Of a DNA stretch of 64,000 bases, positions 25,423 through 34,588 are shown piece by piece (position 1 is the stretch's first letter; each line of letters opens with the position of its first letter). The stretch lies in contig QZKV01000133.1 of the NCBI GenBank assembly GCA_003599575.1, forward strand, positions 62,001-126,000, given 5' to 3'. A program made the position numbers and the translations under genes. The stretch is from Desulfobacteraceae bacterium (GTDB taxonomy: Bacteria; Desulfobacterota; Desulfobacteria; Desulfobacterales; Desulfosarcinaceae). The notes beneath the pieces are model-generated. The model was not told the DNA's origin. It saw only the letters and a list, made by a program, of their open reading frames with translations, and searched no databases.

Positions 25423-26147
25423 GCCATCATAACCACCTTTGGCGTTGGAAGGCCTCGGGCAAGCACCCGGTGGCCAACGATTACATCGATGTGCAAAACG
25501 GCACGCCGCTGACGGATGCCGTGGCCGATTGGATGACCAAGGGGTATGTCGAACTGCAGCACAAGGGGCTTTCTACCAAGGCGGCGTACTCCTGGCGGTT
25601 CTGGCTGCGGGCCGCCAAAAAAGGCGCTCTGATCTGCGGTTTGGCCCGCGACAGCAGCGATCATATCGGAAGGCCTTTTCCGTTGCTGATCGCGGGAGAG
25701 GGGCCGGTTAAAAATTGGGAGGAGCGCTGGGCATTGTTGCCCGCTCTTCTATCCAAAACCTGGGGACGCATCGAGCGCATTGCCGCCAAAAGGTATGATG
25801 ATTTACGGGGACTTTCCGATGAGATAGGCCAATTGGGAGCGCCGGAGAACGATCACGATATTAACGAGACCGAAGGTGGTGAACGCGGCGACGCGCTTTC
25901 AGATGATCATTTGAACACTTATCGGACCGATTGGCAGCGGACCGGCCGGATCGTGATTGCCCTGAACAACCTGCAAAACGGAGCGGATCCTGCGGAAACG
26001 GCCTTGCAGTGTCACCGCCATTTATGGGCGTGCTGTCCGGAAATTCCTCGCGCTGTCTTTTGGGGCGGTACTGTTCAGCAGGCGCACCTGGTTGTCTTTC
26101 GCCAACCGCTAGCGATCGACGATTTCGTGGCTTTGTGGAGCCTGTGA
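25410..26147 (+). CDS. tagF: T6SS-associated regulator TagF
   Basis: A 245-residue TagF-family protein (DUF2094). Typical elements are the N-terminal GASGKLP-like segment, here WKASGKHPVANDYIDV, a conserved RDSSDHIGRPFPLLI motif and a WALLPALL segment. In Pseudomonas TagF represses T6SS post-translationally, acting through the FHA protein and in parallel with the PpkA/PppA threonine-phosphorylation pathway. Here the PppA domain is not fused and no fha gene is seen nearby, so its partner may be the 16188 or 18415 product or be encoded elsewhere. It starts at GTG 25410 within the end of tssM. Confidence 0.87.
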   Translation: MLGLGHHNHLWRWKASGKHPVANDYIDVQNGTPLTDAVADWMTKGYVELQHKGLSTKAAYSWRFWLRAAKKGALICGLARDSSDHIGRPFPLLIAGEGPVKNWEERWALLPALLSKTWGRIERIAAKRYDDLRGLSDEIGQLGAPENDHDINETEGGERGDALSDDHLNTYRTDWQRTGRIVIALNNLQNGADPAETALQCHRHLWACCPEIPRAVFWGGTVQQAHLVVFRQPLAIDDFVALWSL

Positions 26148-26209
26148 TGGATTGGGCCGCTTTGCGAAACGCCAACCCAGAAGAAATCAAAGCAGCTGCT
26201 GAATCTTAA
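26147..26209 (+). CDS. Possible 20-residue coupling peptide between tagF and tagJ
   Basis: An ATG at 26147 shares a base with the tagF stop (TGATG) and opens a 20-codon frame, MDWAALRNANPEEIKAAAES, ending in TAA at 26207-26209; the Shine-Dalgarno sequence of tagJ (AAAAGGAGA) overlaps and follows this stop. The spacing is what a coupling peptide or a decayed gene end would give. No homology is recognised, and chance is quite possible. Confidence 0.2.
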   Translation: MDWAALRNANPEEIKAAAES

Positions 26210-26222
26210 AAGGAGATAACCG

Positions 26223-27044
26223 TTGAATCCAAAGGAGCTTATTCTGGCCGCCCGATTAACCGAGGCCAGAAATGAATTGGTGGCTATGGTGAAAAAAACG
26301 CCGGCCGACTGCGGCGCCCGATCGCTGTTGATCCAGGTTCTGATTCTTTTTGGAGAGTGGGACAAAGCCTTGCGGCATATTGAAATTTTGACCAGCTACA
26401 GCCCCACCTCCGAAATGGGGACCTCGGTTTATGAAAACTTGTTCAAGGCTGAAAAGGAAAGACTGCAGGTCGCCGATCTGGAGATCCGGCCCACCTTTGT
26501 GCCGGAATCGCCGGTTTATTTTGATGACCATTGGCAAGCCATGGCGCTCCTGGCAGATAACCAAACCGAAGCAGCCGCCCGGATAGCGGCGCAGGTGGCC
26601 GGCGGCCGGCCGGCCATTGGCGGCACCATCAATGGACTACCTTTTAAAGGATTTGAAGATACCGATGCACGCTTGTTTTGCTTTATCGAAGCCATTGAAT
26701 ACGAGCGCTATTTATGGATACCGATCGAATGCATCCGGGAGCTGGTGGTCAGCCCCCCCAAAACGCTCATGGATATGATCTGGGCCAAGGGCCGCATCAC
26801 GACCTGGAAAGGGCTGACCATGGGTTGTTTTTTTCCGGTGAACTATCCGCGTTCGTTTGCCGTCGATGATGATCGCATACGTCTCGGCCGAATGACCGAT
26901 TGGCAATCCCTGGGCAGTGGGTTGTCCAAGGCCGTGGGCCAGCATGTATTTCATGTGGGTGACGAGGATGTGGGCATCCTGGAAATCGGAGAAGTGCTTT
27001 TTACGCATCCTGATGCCGAATTGAAGGGGGAATTCCATGCTTGA
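26223..27044 (+). CDS. tagJ: T6SS accessory protein TagJ (ImpE family)
   Basis: A 273-residue ImpE/TagJ protein. It has TPR-like helices at the N-terminus (LTEARNELVAMVKKTPADCG) and the family's conserved C-terminal domain with FCFIEAIEYERYLWIPIE and LTMGCFFPVNYPRSF. TagJ binds TssB and modulates ClpV-driven sheath disassembly in the P. aeruginosa HSI-I system. Start is TTG 26223, preceded by AAAAGGAGA at normal spacing. Its end overlaps tssA by eight bases, keeping the pair translationally coupled. Confidence 0.88.
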   Translation: MNPKELILAARLTEARNELVAMVKKTPADCGARSLLIQVLILFGEWDKALRHIEILTSYSPTSEMGTSVYENLFKAEKERLQVADLEIRPTFVPESPVYFDDHWQAMALLADNQTEAAARIAAQVAGGRPAIGGTINGLPFKGFEDTDARLFCFIEAIEYERYLWIPIECIRELVVSPPKTLMDMIWAKGRITTWKGLTMGCFFPVNYPRSFAVDDDRIRLGRMTDWQSLGSGLSKAVGQHVFHVGDEDVGILEIGEVLFTHPDAELKGEFHA

Positions 27045-28341
27045 TACCGCTGTTTTGCTCAGGCCTTTGGAAGGGGATAATCCTGCCGGCGAGAACCTGC
27101 GCTATTCACAGGTCTACGACGAGATCGAACAAGCGCGCAAAGAAGAAGACACGCTGGATCGGGGCGATTGGGGAAGGGAGATCAAAACCGCCGATTGGGA
27201 CAAAGTCAAACGCCTGGCCATTGCAGCCCTGACCGAAAAGACCAAGGACCTTCAGATCGCCGTGTGGCTTTGCGAGGCCTTGATCAGGACCGATGGATTC
27301 GCAGGCCTGTGCCAGGGATTTGGCATCATCAGCGGTTTGCTGGAAAAGTTTTGGGATCATATGTACCCCGAAATCGAAGACGGCGACCTTGATTATCGGG
27401 CGGGACCCTTGGAGTTCATGAATGAAAAAATGTGGCTGCCCATCAAGCAAGTCCCCCTGACCGATCCTGCCGCCGGTCCCGGATACTCCTTGATCAACTA
27501 CCAGGAATCCCTTCAAGTGGGTTCGGAGACGGATGTCGGCAACGATGAAAAAACCGCCGCCCGCCAAGCCTTGATGGCGGAGGGCAAGCCCAGCGTGGAG
27601 CAATTCGATGCCGCTGTGGCCAAGTCATCCAAACGCTTTTACCAAGACTTGAACGGGGGCATGCAGGCCTGTCTTGAAGCTTTTGCCCGTCTGGACCAGC
27701 TTCTGGACGAGCGCTTCGGCAACCAGGCCCCGCGGACCGCGGACCTCAAAGAGGCCCTGGAAGCGTGCGCCCATTATACCTCAAAAACACTCAAACTGAA
27801 GCTGGATGCCGAACCGGACCCGGTCGCCCCGGCGGGTGAACCACAAGAGGGCCAAGCCTCGGCGCCGTATGCTGCCTTCCCGGAAACCATAGGACCTCAC
27901 ACCCCTGCAGGACCTGGGCCTGCGGTTGTATCGGCGAGCATCGTCGATACCCAATCTCATGAGATGGCTTTATGGAATGCAGCCCTGGCGGAGTTGAATG
28001 GCGGAAGCTTGAAAAAGGCTTTGGACATCTTGTTTACCGCTTCGGTGACATCCGCCAGCCATAGGGCCAAGACCCGCTTCCGGCTGATGATGGCCCAGTT
28101 GTGTGTGAGTGCCGGGCGTGTTGATCTCGCCCGGCCCATTGCCGAAGAACTCAATACCATGGTGGAAGAGTTGGGGCTGGGGCGATGGGAATCGCCGGTA
28201 TGGATTGCAGATGTGCTGGGCGCTTTATATAAATGCTTGAGCCGGGGAAACACTGCTGATGAGGATGCCTCCCGGGCAGAAGAAATATTGAAAAAGATAA
28301 CGACCATAGATGTCACCAAGGCGATGCAATACAAATCTTAG
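27037..28341 (+). CDS. tssA: T6SS tail-assembly protein TssA
   Basis: A 434-residue TssA. The N-terminal ImpA domain begins with the conserved LLRPLEGDNPAGENLRY motif (residues 7-23), and the C-terminal part (SLKKALDILFTASVTSASHR onward) resembles the VasJ-like helical domain. A Pro/Ala-rich linker of about 60 residues joins them. TssA caps or guides the growing tail during polymerisation; the C-terminal type determines whether it acts at the distal cap or the baseplate. Overlap with tagJ and close spacing to tssB place it within the sheath gene block. Confidence 0.9.
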   Translation: MLDTAVLLRPLEGDNPAGENLRYSQVYDEIEQARKEEDTLDRGDWGREIKTADWDKVKRLAIAALTEKTKDLQIAVWLCEALIRTDGFAGLCQGFGIISGLLEKFWDHMYPEIEDGDLDYRAGPLEFMNEKMWLPIKQVPLTDPAAGPGYSLINYQESLQVGSETDVGNDEKTAARQALMAEGKPSVEQFDAAVAKSSKRFYQDLNGGMQACLEAFARLDQLLDERFGNQAPRTADLKEALEACAHYTSKTLKLKLDAEPDPVAPAGEPQEGQASAPYAAFPETIGPHTPAGPGPAVVSASIVDTQSHEMALWNAALAELNGGSLKKALDILFTASVTSASHRAKTRFRLMMAQLCVSAGRVDLARPIAEELNTMVEELGLGRWESPVWIADVLGALYKCLSRGNTADEDASRAEEILKKITTIDVTKAMQYKS

Positions 28342-28361
28342 GCACCAAAAGGAGGAAAACC

Positions 28362-28871
28362 ATGGCTGAAAGTTTACAACACACCCTGGATCGTGTGCGA
28401 TCTCCCAGAGTACATATCACCTACGACGTGGAAGTCGGCGACTCCATTGAGATGAAGGAGATTCCCTTTGTGGTGGGTGTACTGGCAGATCTGACCGGTA
28501 AACCGGATGAACCCCTGCCCAAGGTGAAAGACCGTAAATTCGTCGAAATCGATCGGGATAATTTCAACCAGGTGCTGGCAGGCATGAAGCCCAGGCTGGC
28601 CTACAAGGTGGAAAATAAATTAACGGATGACAATTCGCAAATCGCCGTGGAATTGCGCTTCAAGTCCCTGGATGATTTTCACCCCGAACGGGTGGCGGAA
28701 CAGGTAACCCCGGTGCGCAAGCTGGTCGAGGCTAGAAAAAGGCTGTCCGACCTGCTCAGCAAACTCGATGGCAACGATAAGCTGGAAGAACTCCTTCAAG
28801 AGGTTATGGCAAACACCGATTCCCTGGAAAAGCTGAGCAAAGAGGTCGGCGGCGAAAAGAAGGAAGACTGA
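28362..28871 (+). CDS. tssB: T6SS sheath small subunit TssB (VipA)
   Basis: A 169-residue TssB, normal length. Signature segments are RVHITYDVEVGDSIEMKEIP at the N-terminus, FVVGVLADLTGKPDEPLPK, and KDRKFVEIDRDNFN. TssB pairs with TssC to build the contractile sheath around the Hcp tube, and carries the strand that interlocks with neighbouring TssC subunits. A strong GGAGG (28351-28355) lies six bases before the ATG. Confidence 0.96.
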   Translation: MAESLQHTLDRVRSPRVHITYDVEVGDSIEMKEIPFVVGVLADLTGKPDEPLPKVKDRKFVEIDRDNFNQVLAGMKPRLAYKVENKLTDDNSQIAVELRFKSLDDFHPERVAEQVTPVRKLVEARKRLSDLLSKLDGNDKLEELLQEVMANTDSLEKLSKEVGGEKKED

Positions 28872-28949
28872 GACAAGCCTGGTAATTTGTGCGGAGCAGA
28901 TAATGCCGCTGTGCTTAACCTGAAAATTGTGCGTTTTAGGGAGGGTCAT

Positions 28950-30437
28950 ATGAGCAAGCAGGAACAAGAATCCAAACAGGCGGTCGCCGGCCAGGTGGAA
29001 GGAGAACAAAACCTGCTGGACCAAATCATCGCCGAAGGCCGTCTGGCCAGGGATGAGAGTCAAAAAACCTATGCCAGGGATTTGATCGGTGAATTTGTCG
29101 GCCAGATCATGGGCGGCACCATGACCATTTCCAAGGATACGGAAGTGATGATCAACGCCCGCATCGCCCAGCTCGATAAGCTGATTTCCGACCAGCTGAA
29201 TGAAGTCATGCATCACCAGGATTTTCAGAAACTGGAAGGTTCCTGGAGAGGGCTGCATTATCTGGTCAACAAGAGTGAAACCGGAACGCGTTTGAAAATC
29301 CGGGTGATGAATATCAATAAAAAAGATCTGCTCAAGGATATGGAAAAGGCCAGCGAGTTCGATCAAAGCGCTCTGTTTAAAAAAATCTACGAAGAAGAAT
29401 TCGGCATGTTCGGCGGTGCGGCCTACGGTGCATTGATCGGCGACTACGAGTTCAGCAGCCATCCCCAGGACATGGCGCTGCTGGAGAAAATATCCCAGGT
29501 GGCGGCCGCAGCCCACGCGCCGTTTATCTCGGCCGCCTCTCCGGCCATGTTCAATCTGGACGGATTTTCCGATATCGGCAACCCGCGTGATCTGGCCAAG
29601 ATCTTTCAAACGGCCGATTTTGCCAAGTGGCGCTCTTTCAGGGATTCGGACGATTCGCGGTATGTAGCCCTGACCCTGCCCCACATTCTCATGCGCCTGC
29701 CATACGGCAAAGCCAACGTGCCGGTGGAGGCCTTTGATTTTGAAGAGAAGGTAGACGGAACGGACCATAAAAAATACCTGTGGGGCAATGCCGCCTATGC
29801 CTTGGGCACGCGGCTCACCGAAGCCTTTGCCAAATACGGCTGGTGCGCGGCCATCCGCGGCGTGGAAGGTGGCGGGCTGGTGGAGGGGCTGCCTGTGCAC
29901 ACCTTCAAAACCGACGAGGGTGATGTGGCTTTGAAATGCCCTGCCGAAGTGGCCATTACCGACCGGCGTGAAAAGGAACTCGCCGATCTGGGATTCGTAC
30001 CATTGGTGCACTGCAAAGGAACCGACTATGCGGCCTTTTTCAGCACCCAAACGGCCAATAAGCCCAAGGTCTTTGCTTCGGACAGCGCCAACGCCAATGC
30101 CCGGCTTTCCTCCCAACTGCAATATCTTCTGGCCGTTTCGAGGTTTGCCCATTATCTCAAGTCCATGATGCGCGATAAGATCGGCAGTTTCATGAGCCGG
30201 CAAAACGCCCAGGATTTTCTCAATCGCTGGATCAGCAATTATACACTCGGCGATGACAATGCCGGCCAGGAGATGAAGGCCAAATATCCCCTGCGCGAAG
30301 CACGTATCGATGTTTCGGAAATACCTGGTAAAACGGGTGCCTATCGTGCCGTGGCCTTTCTCAAACCCCACTATCAGCTGGATGAGTTGAGCGTTTCGCT
30401 GCGTCTGGTTGCGGACCTCCCGCCGCCGGCCAAATAG
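28950..30437 (+). CDS. tssC: T6SS sheath large subunit TssC (VipB)
   Basis: A 495-residue TssC with the family hallmarks HHQDFQKLEGSWRGLHYLV, FGGAAYGALIGDYEF and a C-terminal block ending AVAFLKPHYQLDELSVSLRL that donates strands to the sheath handshake. The ATG at 28950 is chosen because GGGAGGG (28939-28945) precedes it; the in-frame GTG at 28887 would add 21 residues unlike TssC. It follows tssB by 78 bases. It is the true sheath subunit; a shortened fused paralogue lies at 38827-40392. Confidence 0.96.
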   Translation: MSKQEQESKQAVAGQVEGEQNLLDQIIAEGRLARDESQKTYARDLIGEFVGQIMGGTMTISKDTEVMINARIAQLDKLISDQLNEVMHHQDFQKLEGSWRGLHYLVNKSETGTRLKIRVMNINKKDLLKDMEKASEFDQSALFKKIYEEEFGMFGGAAYGALIGDYEFSSHPQDMALLEKISQVAAAAHAPFISAASPAMFNLDGFSDIGNPRDLAKIFQTADFAKWRSFRDSDDSRYVALTLPHILMRLPYGKANVPVEAFDFEEKVDGTDHKKYLWGNAAYALGTRLTEAFAKYGWCAAIRGVEGGGLVEGLPVHTFKTDEGDVALKCPAEVAITDRREKELADLGFVPLVHCKGTDYAAFFSTQTANKPKVFASDSANANARLSSQLQYLLAVSRFAHYLKSMMRDKIGSFMSRQNAQDFLNRWISNYTLGDDNAGQEMKAKYPLREARIDVSEIPGKTGAYRAVAFLKPHYQLDELSVSLRLVADLPPPAK

Positions 30438-30510
30438 TCGATCGGTCTCATTGAAAGGAGGTGAAGGAATCACCCATTAAAATGGTTTTGCTTTACCATT
30501 ATAGGTTTGA

Positions 30511-30522
30511 CGTGTGCACACG
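30511..30522. repeat. 12-bp perfect palindrome upstream of hcp
   Basis: CGTGTGCACACG is a perfect dyad in the 127-base gap between tssC and hcp, 42 bases before the hcp start. It could be a binding site in an internal hcp promoter, since Hcp is needed in large amounts, or it could be chance. No clear -35/-10 pair accompanies it. Confidence 0.3.
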
Positions 30523-30564
30523 GTTCAGATTGCAGCAATAACCATATTCAGGAGGAGGAACAGT

Positions 30565-31047
30565 ATGGCAGTTGACATGTTTATAAAATTAGATGGTATC
30601 AAGGGGGAAGCTATCGATTCCAAGCATAAAGATGAGATCGATGTGCTGGCCTGGAGTTGGGGCATCAGCCAAAGCGGCACTTTTCACAGGGGCAGTGGCG
30701 GCGGGGCCGGAAAGGCCAATGTACAGGATATCAGCCTCACCAAATATATCGATAAGGCCTCTGCGCCGCTGTTTAAGTCCTGCGCCAACGGCCAGCATAT
30801 CAAGGAGGCTTTGTTGACGGTTCGCAAAGCCGGCAAAGATCCCTTGGAATACATAACGATCAAGTTGTCCCCCGTGATCGTTACGAATGTATCCGTAGGC
30901 GGTTCCGGCGGAGAAGACCGCCTGACCGAGAATGTGACCCTGAATTTCGGAAAGGTGGAATACACCTACAAATCGCAGAAGCCCGATGGCAGTCCGGGAG
31001 ATACCATGCCCTTCTCATATGATGTGCAGCAGAACAAAGTCAGTTGA
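30565..31047 (+). CDS. hcp: T6SS tube protein Hcp (TssD)
   Basis: A 160-residue Hcp1-family protein, usual length. It opens MAVDMFIKLDGIKGEAIDSK, followed by DVLAWSWGISQSG, and has LTENVTLNFGKVEYTYKSQ near the end, all standard Hcp features. Hcp hexamers stack to form the tube propelled by the sheath and can carry small effectors. The ATG at 30565 follows a very strong GGAGGAGG (30551-30558); an in-frame GTG at 30514 is rejected. The last codons overlap tssE by four bases. Confidence 0.96.
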   Translation: MAVDMFIKLDGIKGEAIDSKHKDEIDVLAWSWGISQSGTFHRGSGGGAGKANVQDISLTKYIDKASAPLFKSCANGQHIKEALLTVRKAGKDPLEYITIKLSPVIVTNVSVGGSGGEDRLTENVTLNFGKVEYTYKSQKPDGSPGDTMPFSYDVQQNKVS

Positions 31048-31532
31048 GCGTGCATAGACAAAAAACACAAGCATCCATACTGGACAGGCTCATTGACGCT
31101 GAACCCGGCAATGCCAAGGAGCCTGCCCAGTATCATCTATTGGATTACCGGCAGATCAAAGCCTTGGTGGTCAGGGATCTCGAGCATCTGCTCAATACCC
31201 GCAGATTTATCGGGGAGATTCCCGAGACCTGCCGGTATCTGGCGACTTCTGTGCTCTTCTACGGTTTGAAAGATTATACTGCCGTGAACCCCAACAGCAC
31301 CCAAGCGCGGCAGTCGGTTCTCAAGGATGTGGAAAAGGCCATCGCCTTATTCGAGCCGCGATTGAAAAACGTTAAAGTGCGCTGGGAAAAAAGCGAAACC
31401 AAGGAACGCAGTTTGAGCTTCCGCATCACCGCCATGTTGGTGGTCGATCCTATAAGGGAGCCGGTGGCCTTTGATACATACTACGATACCAGCCGCGGGG
31501 CTTATGTCATCAATGATGAACGGAGCGGATAG
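31044..31532 (+). CDS. tssE: T6SS baseplate protein TssE (gp25-like)
   Basis: A 162-residue TssE of the gp25/lysozyme-like baseplate family. It begins with an SILDRLID segment typical of the family and has LEHLLNTRR followed by TSVLFYGLKDYTAV, the gp25 core. TssE sits in the baseplate wedge with TssF, TssG and TssK and helps start sheath assembly. The TTG at 31044, overlapping the hcp stop, or the GTG at 31050 is the start. A repeat-containing gap of 219 bases follows before tssF. Confidence 0.92.
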   Translation: MSVHRQKTQASILDRLIDAEPGNAKEPAQYHLLDYRQIKALVVRDLEHLLNTRRFIGEIPETCRYLATSVLFYGLKDYTAVNPNSTQARQSVLKDVEKAIALFEPRLKNVKVRWEKSETKERSLSFRITAMLVVDPIREPVAFDTYYDTSRGAYVINDERSG

Positions 31533-31582
31533 GAAATTTTAGACAGCCGAACTCCCGGGGGCGCGACTTAATACGGTGTTCA

Positions 31583-31677
31583 TCGTACTCGTACGCGTAC
31601 TCGTACTCGAATAGAAAAGGCTTTCGCTAACGCATTGTTTCGATCGAGTACGAGAACGAGTACGCGTACGAGTACGA
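31583..31677. repeat. Long inverted repeat built of GTACGAG units
   Basis: The left arm (31583-31610, 28 bases) and right arm (31644-31677, 34 bases) are reverse complements over the whole left arm, except for a 6-base insertion AACGAG in the right arm. Both are made of repeated ACTCGT/ACGAGT hexamers around a CGTACGCGTACG-like core; a 33-base loop separates them. It lies between tssE and tssF with no T-run after it. It may be a mobile palindromic (REP/MITE-like) element, an mRNA stabilising hairpin setting the tssE/tssF expression ratio, or a protein site. Confidence 0.9.
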
Positions 31678-31751
31678 CAAGCGAAATATCTTCACGTTCA
31701 ACTTCACACTTTACATTCTCAACTCCGGCGAAACCGGCTTAGGGCAGACCC

Positions 31752-33551
31752 ATGGAAGATCAGCTGCTGAAGTATTATGAACGCGAATTGACTTTTATCC
31801 GCGAAATGGGTGCTGAATTTGCGCGCAAATACCCAAAGATCGCCGGACGGCTGCTTTTGGAGGGTGATAAATGCGAGGATCCGCATACGGAAAGACTGAT
31901 CGAGGCCTTTGCGTTGATCAGCGGCAGGATCCACAAGAAGATCGACGACGACTTCCCGGAAATCACCGAATCCCTGCTCAATATCATTTATCCGCACTAC
32001 ATCAATCCCATTCCCTCCATGTCCATCGTCCAGTTCGAACCCATCCGCCAAAACATCCCCGAAGGCGGTTACCGGATCGATCGGCATACCTCCCTGTTCT
32101 CCAAGCCCGTCAAAGGGGCCGCCTGCCGGTTCAGAACCACCCAAGCGGTCCATATCCTGCCTCTGGAAGTGGCCGCGGCCGGTCTGACCGAGCCCAAGCG
32201 ATTGACCAAGGGGGCTGTTCAGGTGATCGAACTGGAGATCAAGACCTTCAATGCGATCAGCCTGTCGAAAATCAACTGGTCTGCTTTGCGGTTTTTTCTC
32301 AATGGCCCTTATCAGCACGTGTTTCATTTATACGAGCTGCTGTTCAACCATGTCAGCCATATCGAATGCGAGGCCGATGGCGGTCGCGGCGGGAAGACCG
32401 TTTTGGAGTTGCCCCCCTCGGCTGTCCAGGCGGTAGGATTTGATGAAAGCCAGGGCATGCTGCCTTACGCGGCGCGGTCGTTTCCGGGCTATCTGTTGTT
32501 GTTTGAATACTTCAGTTTCCCGGAAAAATTTCTATTTTTCGATCTTGCCGGATTGAAAGGCCTCCTGGACGCCGGGCAGCTTGGAGATGCGCTGACCTTG
32601 CGCATTTATTTGAATCGGATGACCAAAGCCGATGTGGTGGTCAATGCCGATACCTTCTGCCTGAACGCGGCGCCGGTGGTGAATCTGTTTGAGCGGATCA
32701 CCGAACCCATCCGGGTGGAGCATCGCAAGTCCGAATATCAAGTCATTCCGGACATCCGCCGCCAGGACAGTACCGAAGTATATACTGTGGATCAGGTCAT
32801 CGCGACCACTTCAGGCGCCGGACAAATCGATTACAAACCCTTTTACTCCATGCGTCACCACCTGGGAGAGATCGGCAAAGAAAGCCAGGTCTTCTGGCAC
32901 ATTCAGCGCCGGCCCTCGGAACGCTCGGAAGATCATGGCACCGATGTGTACTTGTCCTTCTCCGATCTGAACCTCAAGCCCACCGATCCCGGCGAAGATA
33001 TTCTCACCGTTCGGGCGACCTGCACAAACCGTGATTTGCCATCCCGGTTGCCTTTTGGGGATGCCGCCGGAGACCTGAATCTGGAGTCGGCCGCACCGGT
33101 CGCAAAGATCACCTGCATCATCAAACCCACCAATACCCGGCGGCCTTTTTTAGGCGGCGTGCTGCAATGGCGTTTGATATCGCATCTTTCCTTGAATTAC
33201 ATGTCTCTGGTGCAAGACGGCGAACATGCCTTGCGCGAAATGCTGCGCCTGTATAATTTCGACAATTCATTGTCCAGCCAGCAGCAGATCAACGGCATCG
33301 TCGCCGTGGACACCAAACACGTGACCAAACGGGTCGGCAACTCCTTTTGTCGCGGGGTCTGTGTGACCATCACCTTTGACGAGGATAAATACGTCGGGGC
33401 CGGATTGTATCTCTTCGCATCCGTCCTGGAACATTTTTTGGCTCAATATGTATCGGTCAACTCCTTTTCCCAGCTCGTTGCCAAAACCATTCAAAGAGAG
33501 GAACCGGTAAAAACATGGGCTCCCCGAAGCGGAAAACAGGTGCTTCTTTAG
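31752..33551 (+). CDS. tssF: T6SS baseplate protein TssF (VasA/ImpG)
   Basis: A 599-residue TssF, normal length. The N-terminus LLKYYERELTFIREMGAEFA, then FARKYPKIAGRL, is the signature, and a long beta-rich part follows with INSFSQ-like VSVNSFSQLV near the end. TssF forms the baseplate wedge with TssG and contacts TssK and the VgrG hub. The end overlaps tssG by 37 bases in another frame, a long overlap that implies tight coupling of this pair. Confidence 0.95.
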   Translation: MEDQLLKYYERELTFIREMGAEFARKYPKIAGRLLLEGDKCEDPHTERLIEAFALISGRIHKKIDDDFPEITESLLNIIYPHYINPIPSMSIVQFEPIRQNIPEGGYRIDRHTSLFSKPVKGAACRFRTTQAVHILPLEVAAAGLTEPKRLTKGAVQVIELEIKTFNAISLSKINWSALRFFLNGPYQHVFHLYELLFNHVSHIECEADGGRGGKTVLELPPSAVQAVGFDESQGMLPYAARSFPGYLLLFEYFSFPEKFLFFDLAGLKGLLDAGQLGDALTLRIYLNRMTKADVVVNADTFCLNAAPVVNLFERITEPIRVEHRKSEYQVIPDIRRQDSTEVYTVDQVIATTSGAGQIDYKPFYSMRHHLGEIGKESQVFWHIQRRPSERSEDHGTDVYLSFSDLNLKPTDPGEDILTVRATCTNRDLPSRLPFGDAAGDLNLESAAPVAKITCIIKPTNTRRPFLGGVLQWRLISHLSLNYMSLVQDGEHALREMLRLYNFDNSLSSQQQINGIVAVDTKHVTKRVGNSFCRGVCVTITFDEDKYVGAGLYLFASVLEHFLAQYVSVNSFSQLVAKTIQREEPVKTWAPRSGKQVLL

Positions 33552-34555
33552 AGGAGCAGCTGTTTGACCGGTTTTATGAATTTTCTTTTTACCGCGCCGT
33601 GCATTTGCTGGAGCGGTTGAATCAGGGCCGCAAACCTCTTGGCAAGGCCCTTGTGCCGGGCGAAGAGCCGGTTCGTTTCACCGTCCAAGAGGGATTCTCT
33701 TTTCCGGCCAGTGAGATCTCCGATTTAAAGCCCATGGGGTCGGAAGAAGCGCCGTGTATGCAAGTGGCCTTCCTGGGGCTGACAGGCCCTTCGGGAGTTT
33801 TGCCCCAGTGGTATACGCGTCTGGTCATTGAACGTAAAAAAGAAAAAGACGACTCTTTAGCTGTATTTCTGGATTTGTTTCATCATCGACTGATCACTTT
33901 GTTTTACCTGGCCTGGAAAAAGCATCGTTTTCCGGAAAATTATCTACCCGGCGCGATGGATCGCCTTTCGCACTACCTGCTCAGCCTGGAAGGATTGGGC
34001 ACGCCCGGGCTGACCCAAATGATCGGTCTGCCGGAAGAGTCGTTGGTGTTTTACACCGGACTGTTGTCCCGGCCCATGGCTTCGGCCGTGTCCATTGAGG
34101 CCGCGGTGTCCTATTTCGCCGGAGCCCGGGCCCGGGTTGAACAATTTATTGAAAGAACCGTGACGCTCGAGCCCCAGGACCGCACCCGCTTGGGCCAGGC
34201 CAATGCCGCCTTGGGTAAGGAGACCATCTGCGGCTCCCAGGTGTATGAGTGCCAAACCAAGTTCAGGGTGCACTTGGGCCCTGTCGAGAAAAGCAAATTC
34301 ATCCGCCTGATGCCCATTGGCGATCTCCTGGTGCCCGTGTTTTCACTGATCCGATATATGGTGGGCATTGAATTTGAATTCGACATCCGCGTTTACCTGA
34401 AAAGAGAGGACGTCCCTCTATGTGTGCTCGGAGAAAGAGGCGCGGATGTCCCCCTGCTGGGCTGGACCACCTGGGTCTCCTCCCGGGGATATGCCTATCA
34501 TGACGATATTTATTTTACGTTCCAGGAATATGACCTTGAACTGGTGAAATTTTAA
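33515..34555 (+). CDS. tssG: T6SS baseplate protein TssG (VasB/ImpH)
   Basis: A 346-residue TssG. FDRFYEFSFYRAVHLLERL near the N-terminus and GLTGPSGVLPQWYT are the classical family motifs, the latter resembling the phage gp53-like baseplate region. It joins TssF in a 2:1 wedge. The ATG at 33515 lies 37 bases inside tssF, and the frame reads MGSPKRKTG before the conserved part, so a slightly later start is possible but none with a better ribosome-binding site is seen. Confidence 0.94.
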   Translation: MGSPKRKTGASLEEQLFDRFYEFSFYRAVHLLERLNQGRKPLGKALVPGEEPVRFTVQEGFSFPASEISDLKPMGSEEAPCMQVAFLGLTGPSGVLPQWYTRLVIERKKEKDDSLAVFLDLFHHRLITLFYLAWKKHRFPENYLPGAMDRLSHYLLSLEGLGTPGLTQMIGLPEESLVFYTGLLSRPMASAVSIEAAVSYFAGARARVEQFIERTVTLEPQDRTRLGQANAALGKETICGSQVYECQTKFRVHLGPVEKSKFIRLMPIGDLLVPVFSLIRYMVGIEFEFDIRVYLKREDVPLCVLGERGADVPLLGWTTWVSSRGYAYHDDIYFTFQEYDLELVKF

Positions 34556-34588
34556 GCGGACAAGAAGCAGCAACGAAGGGAGTATATA

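Noticed and set aside
28887-28949. GTG-initiated extension of tssC
   Set aside because: The extension has no TssC similarity, and a strong Shine-Dalgarno precedes the ATG at 28950.
28620-30473. 617-residue open frame antisense to tssC
   Set aside because: It lies wholly opposite tssB and tssC, both clearly coding by family match; the frame is a shadow of GC-rich codon bias.
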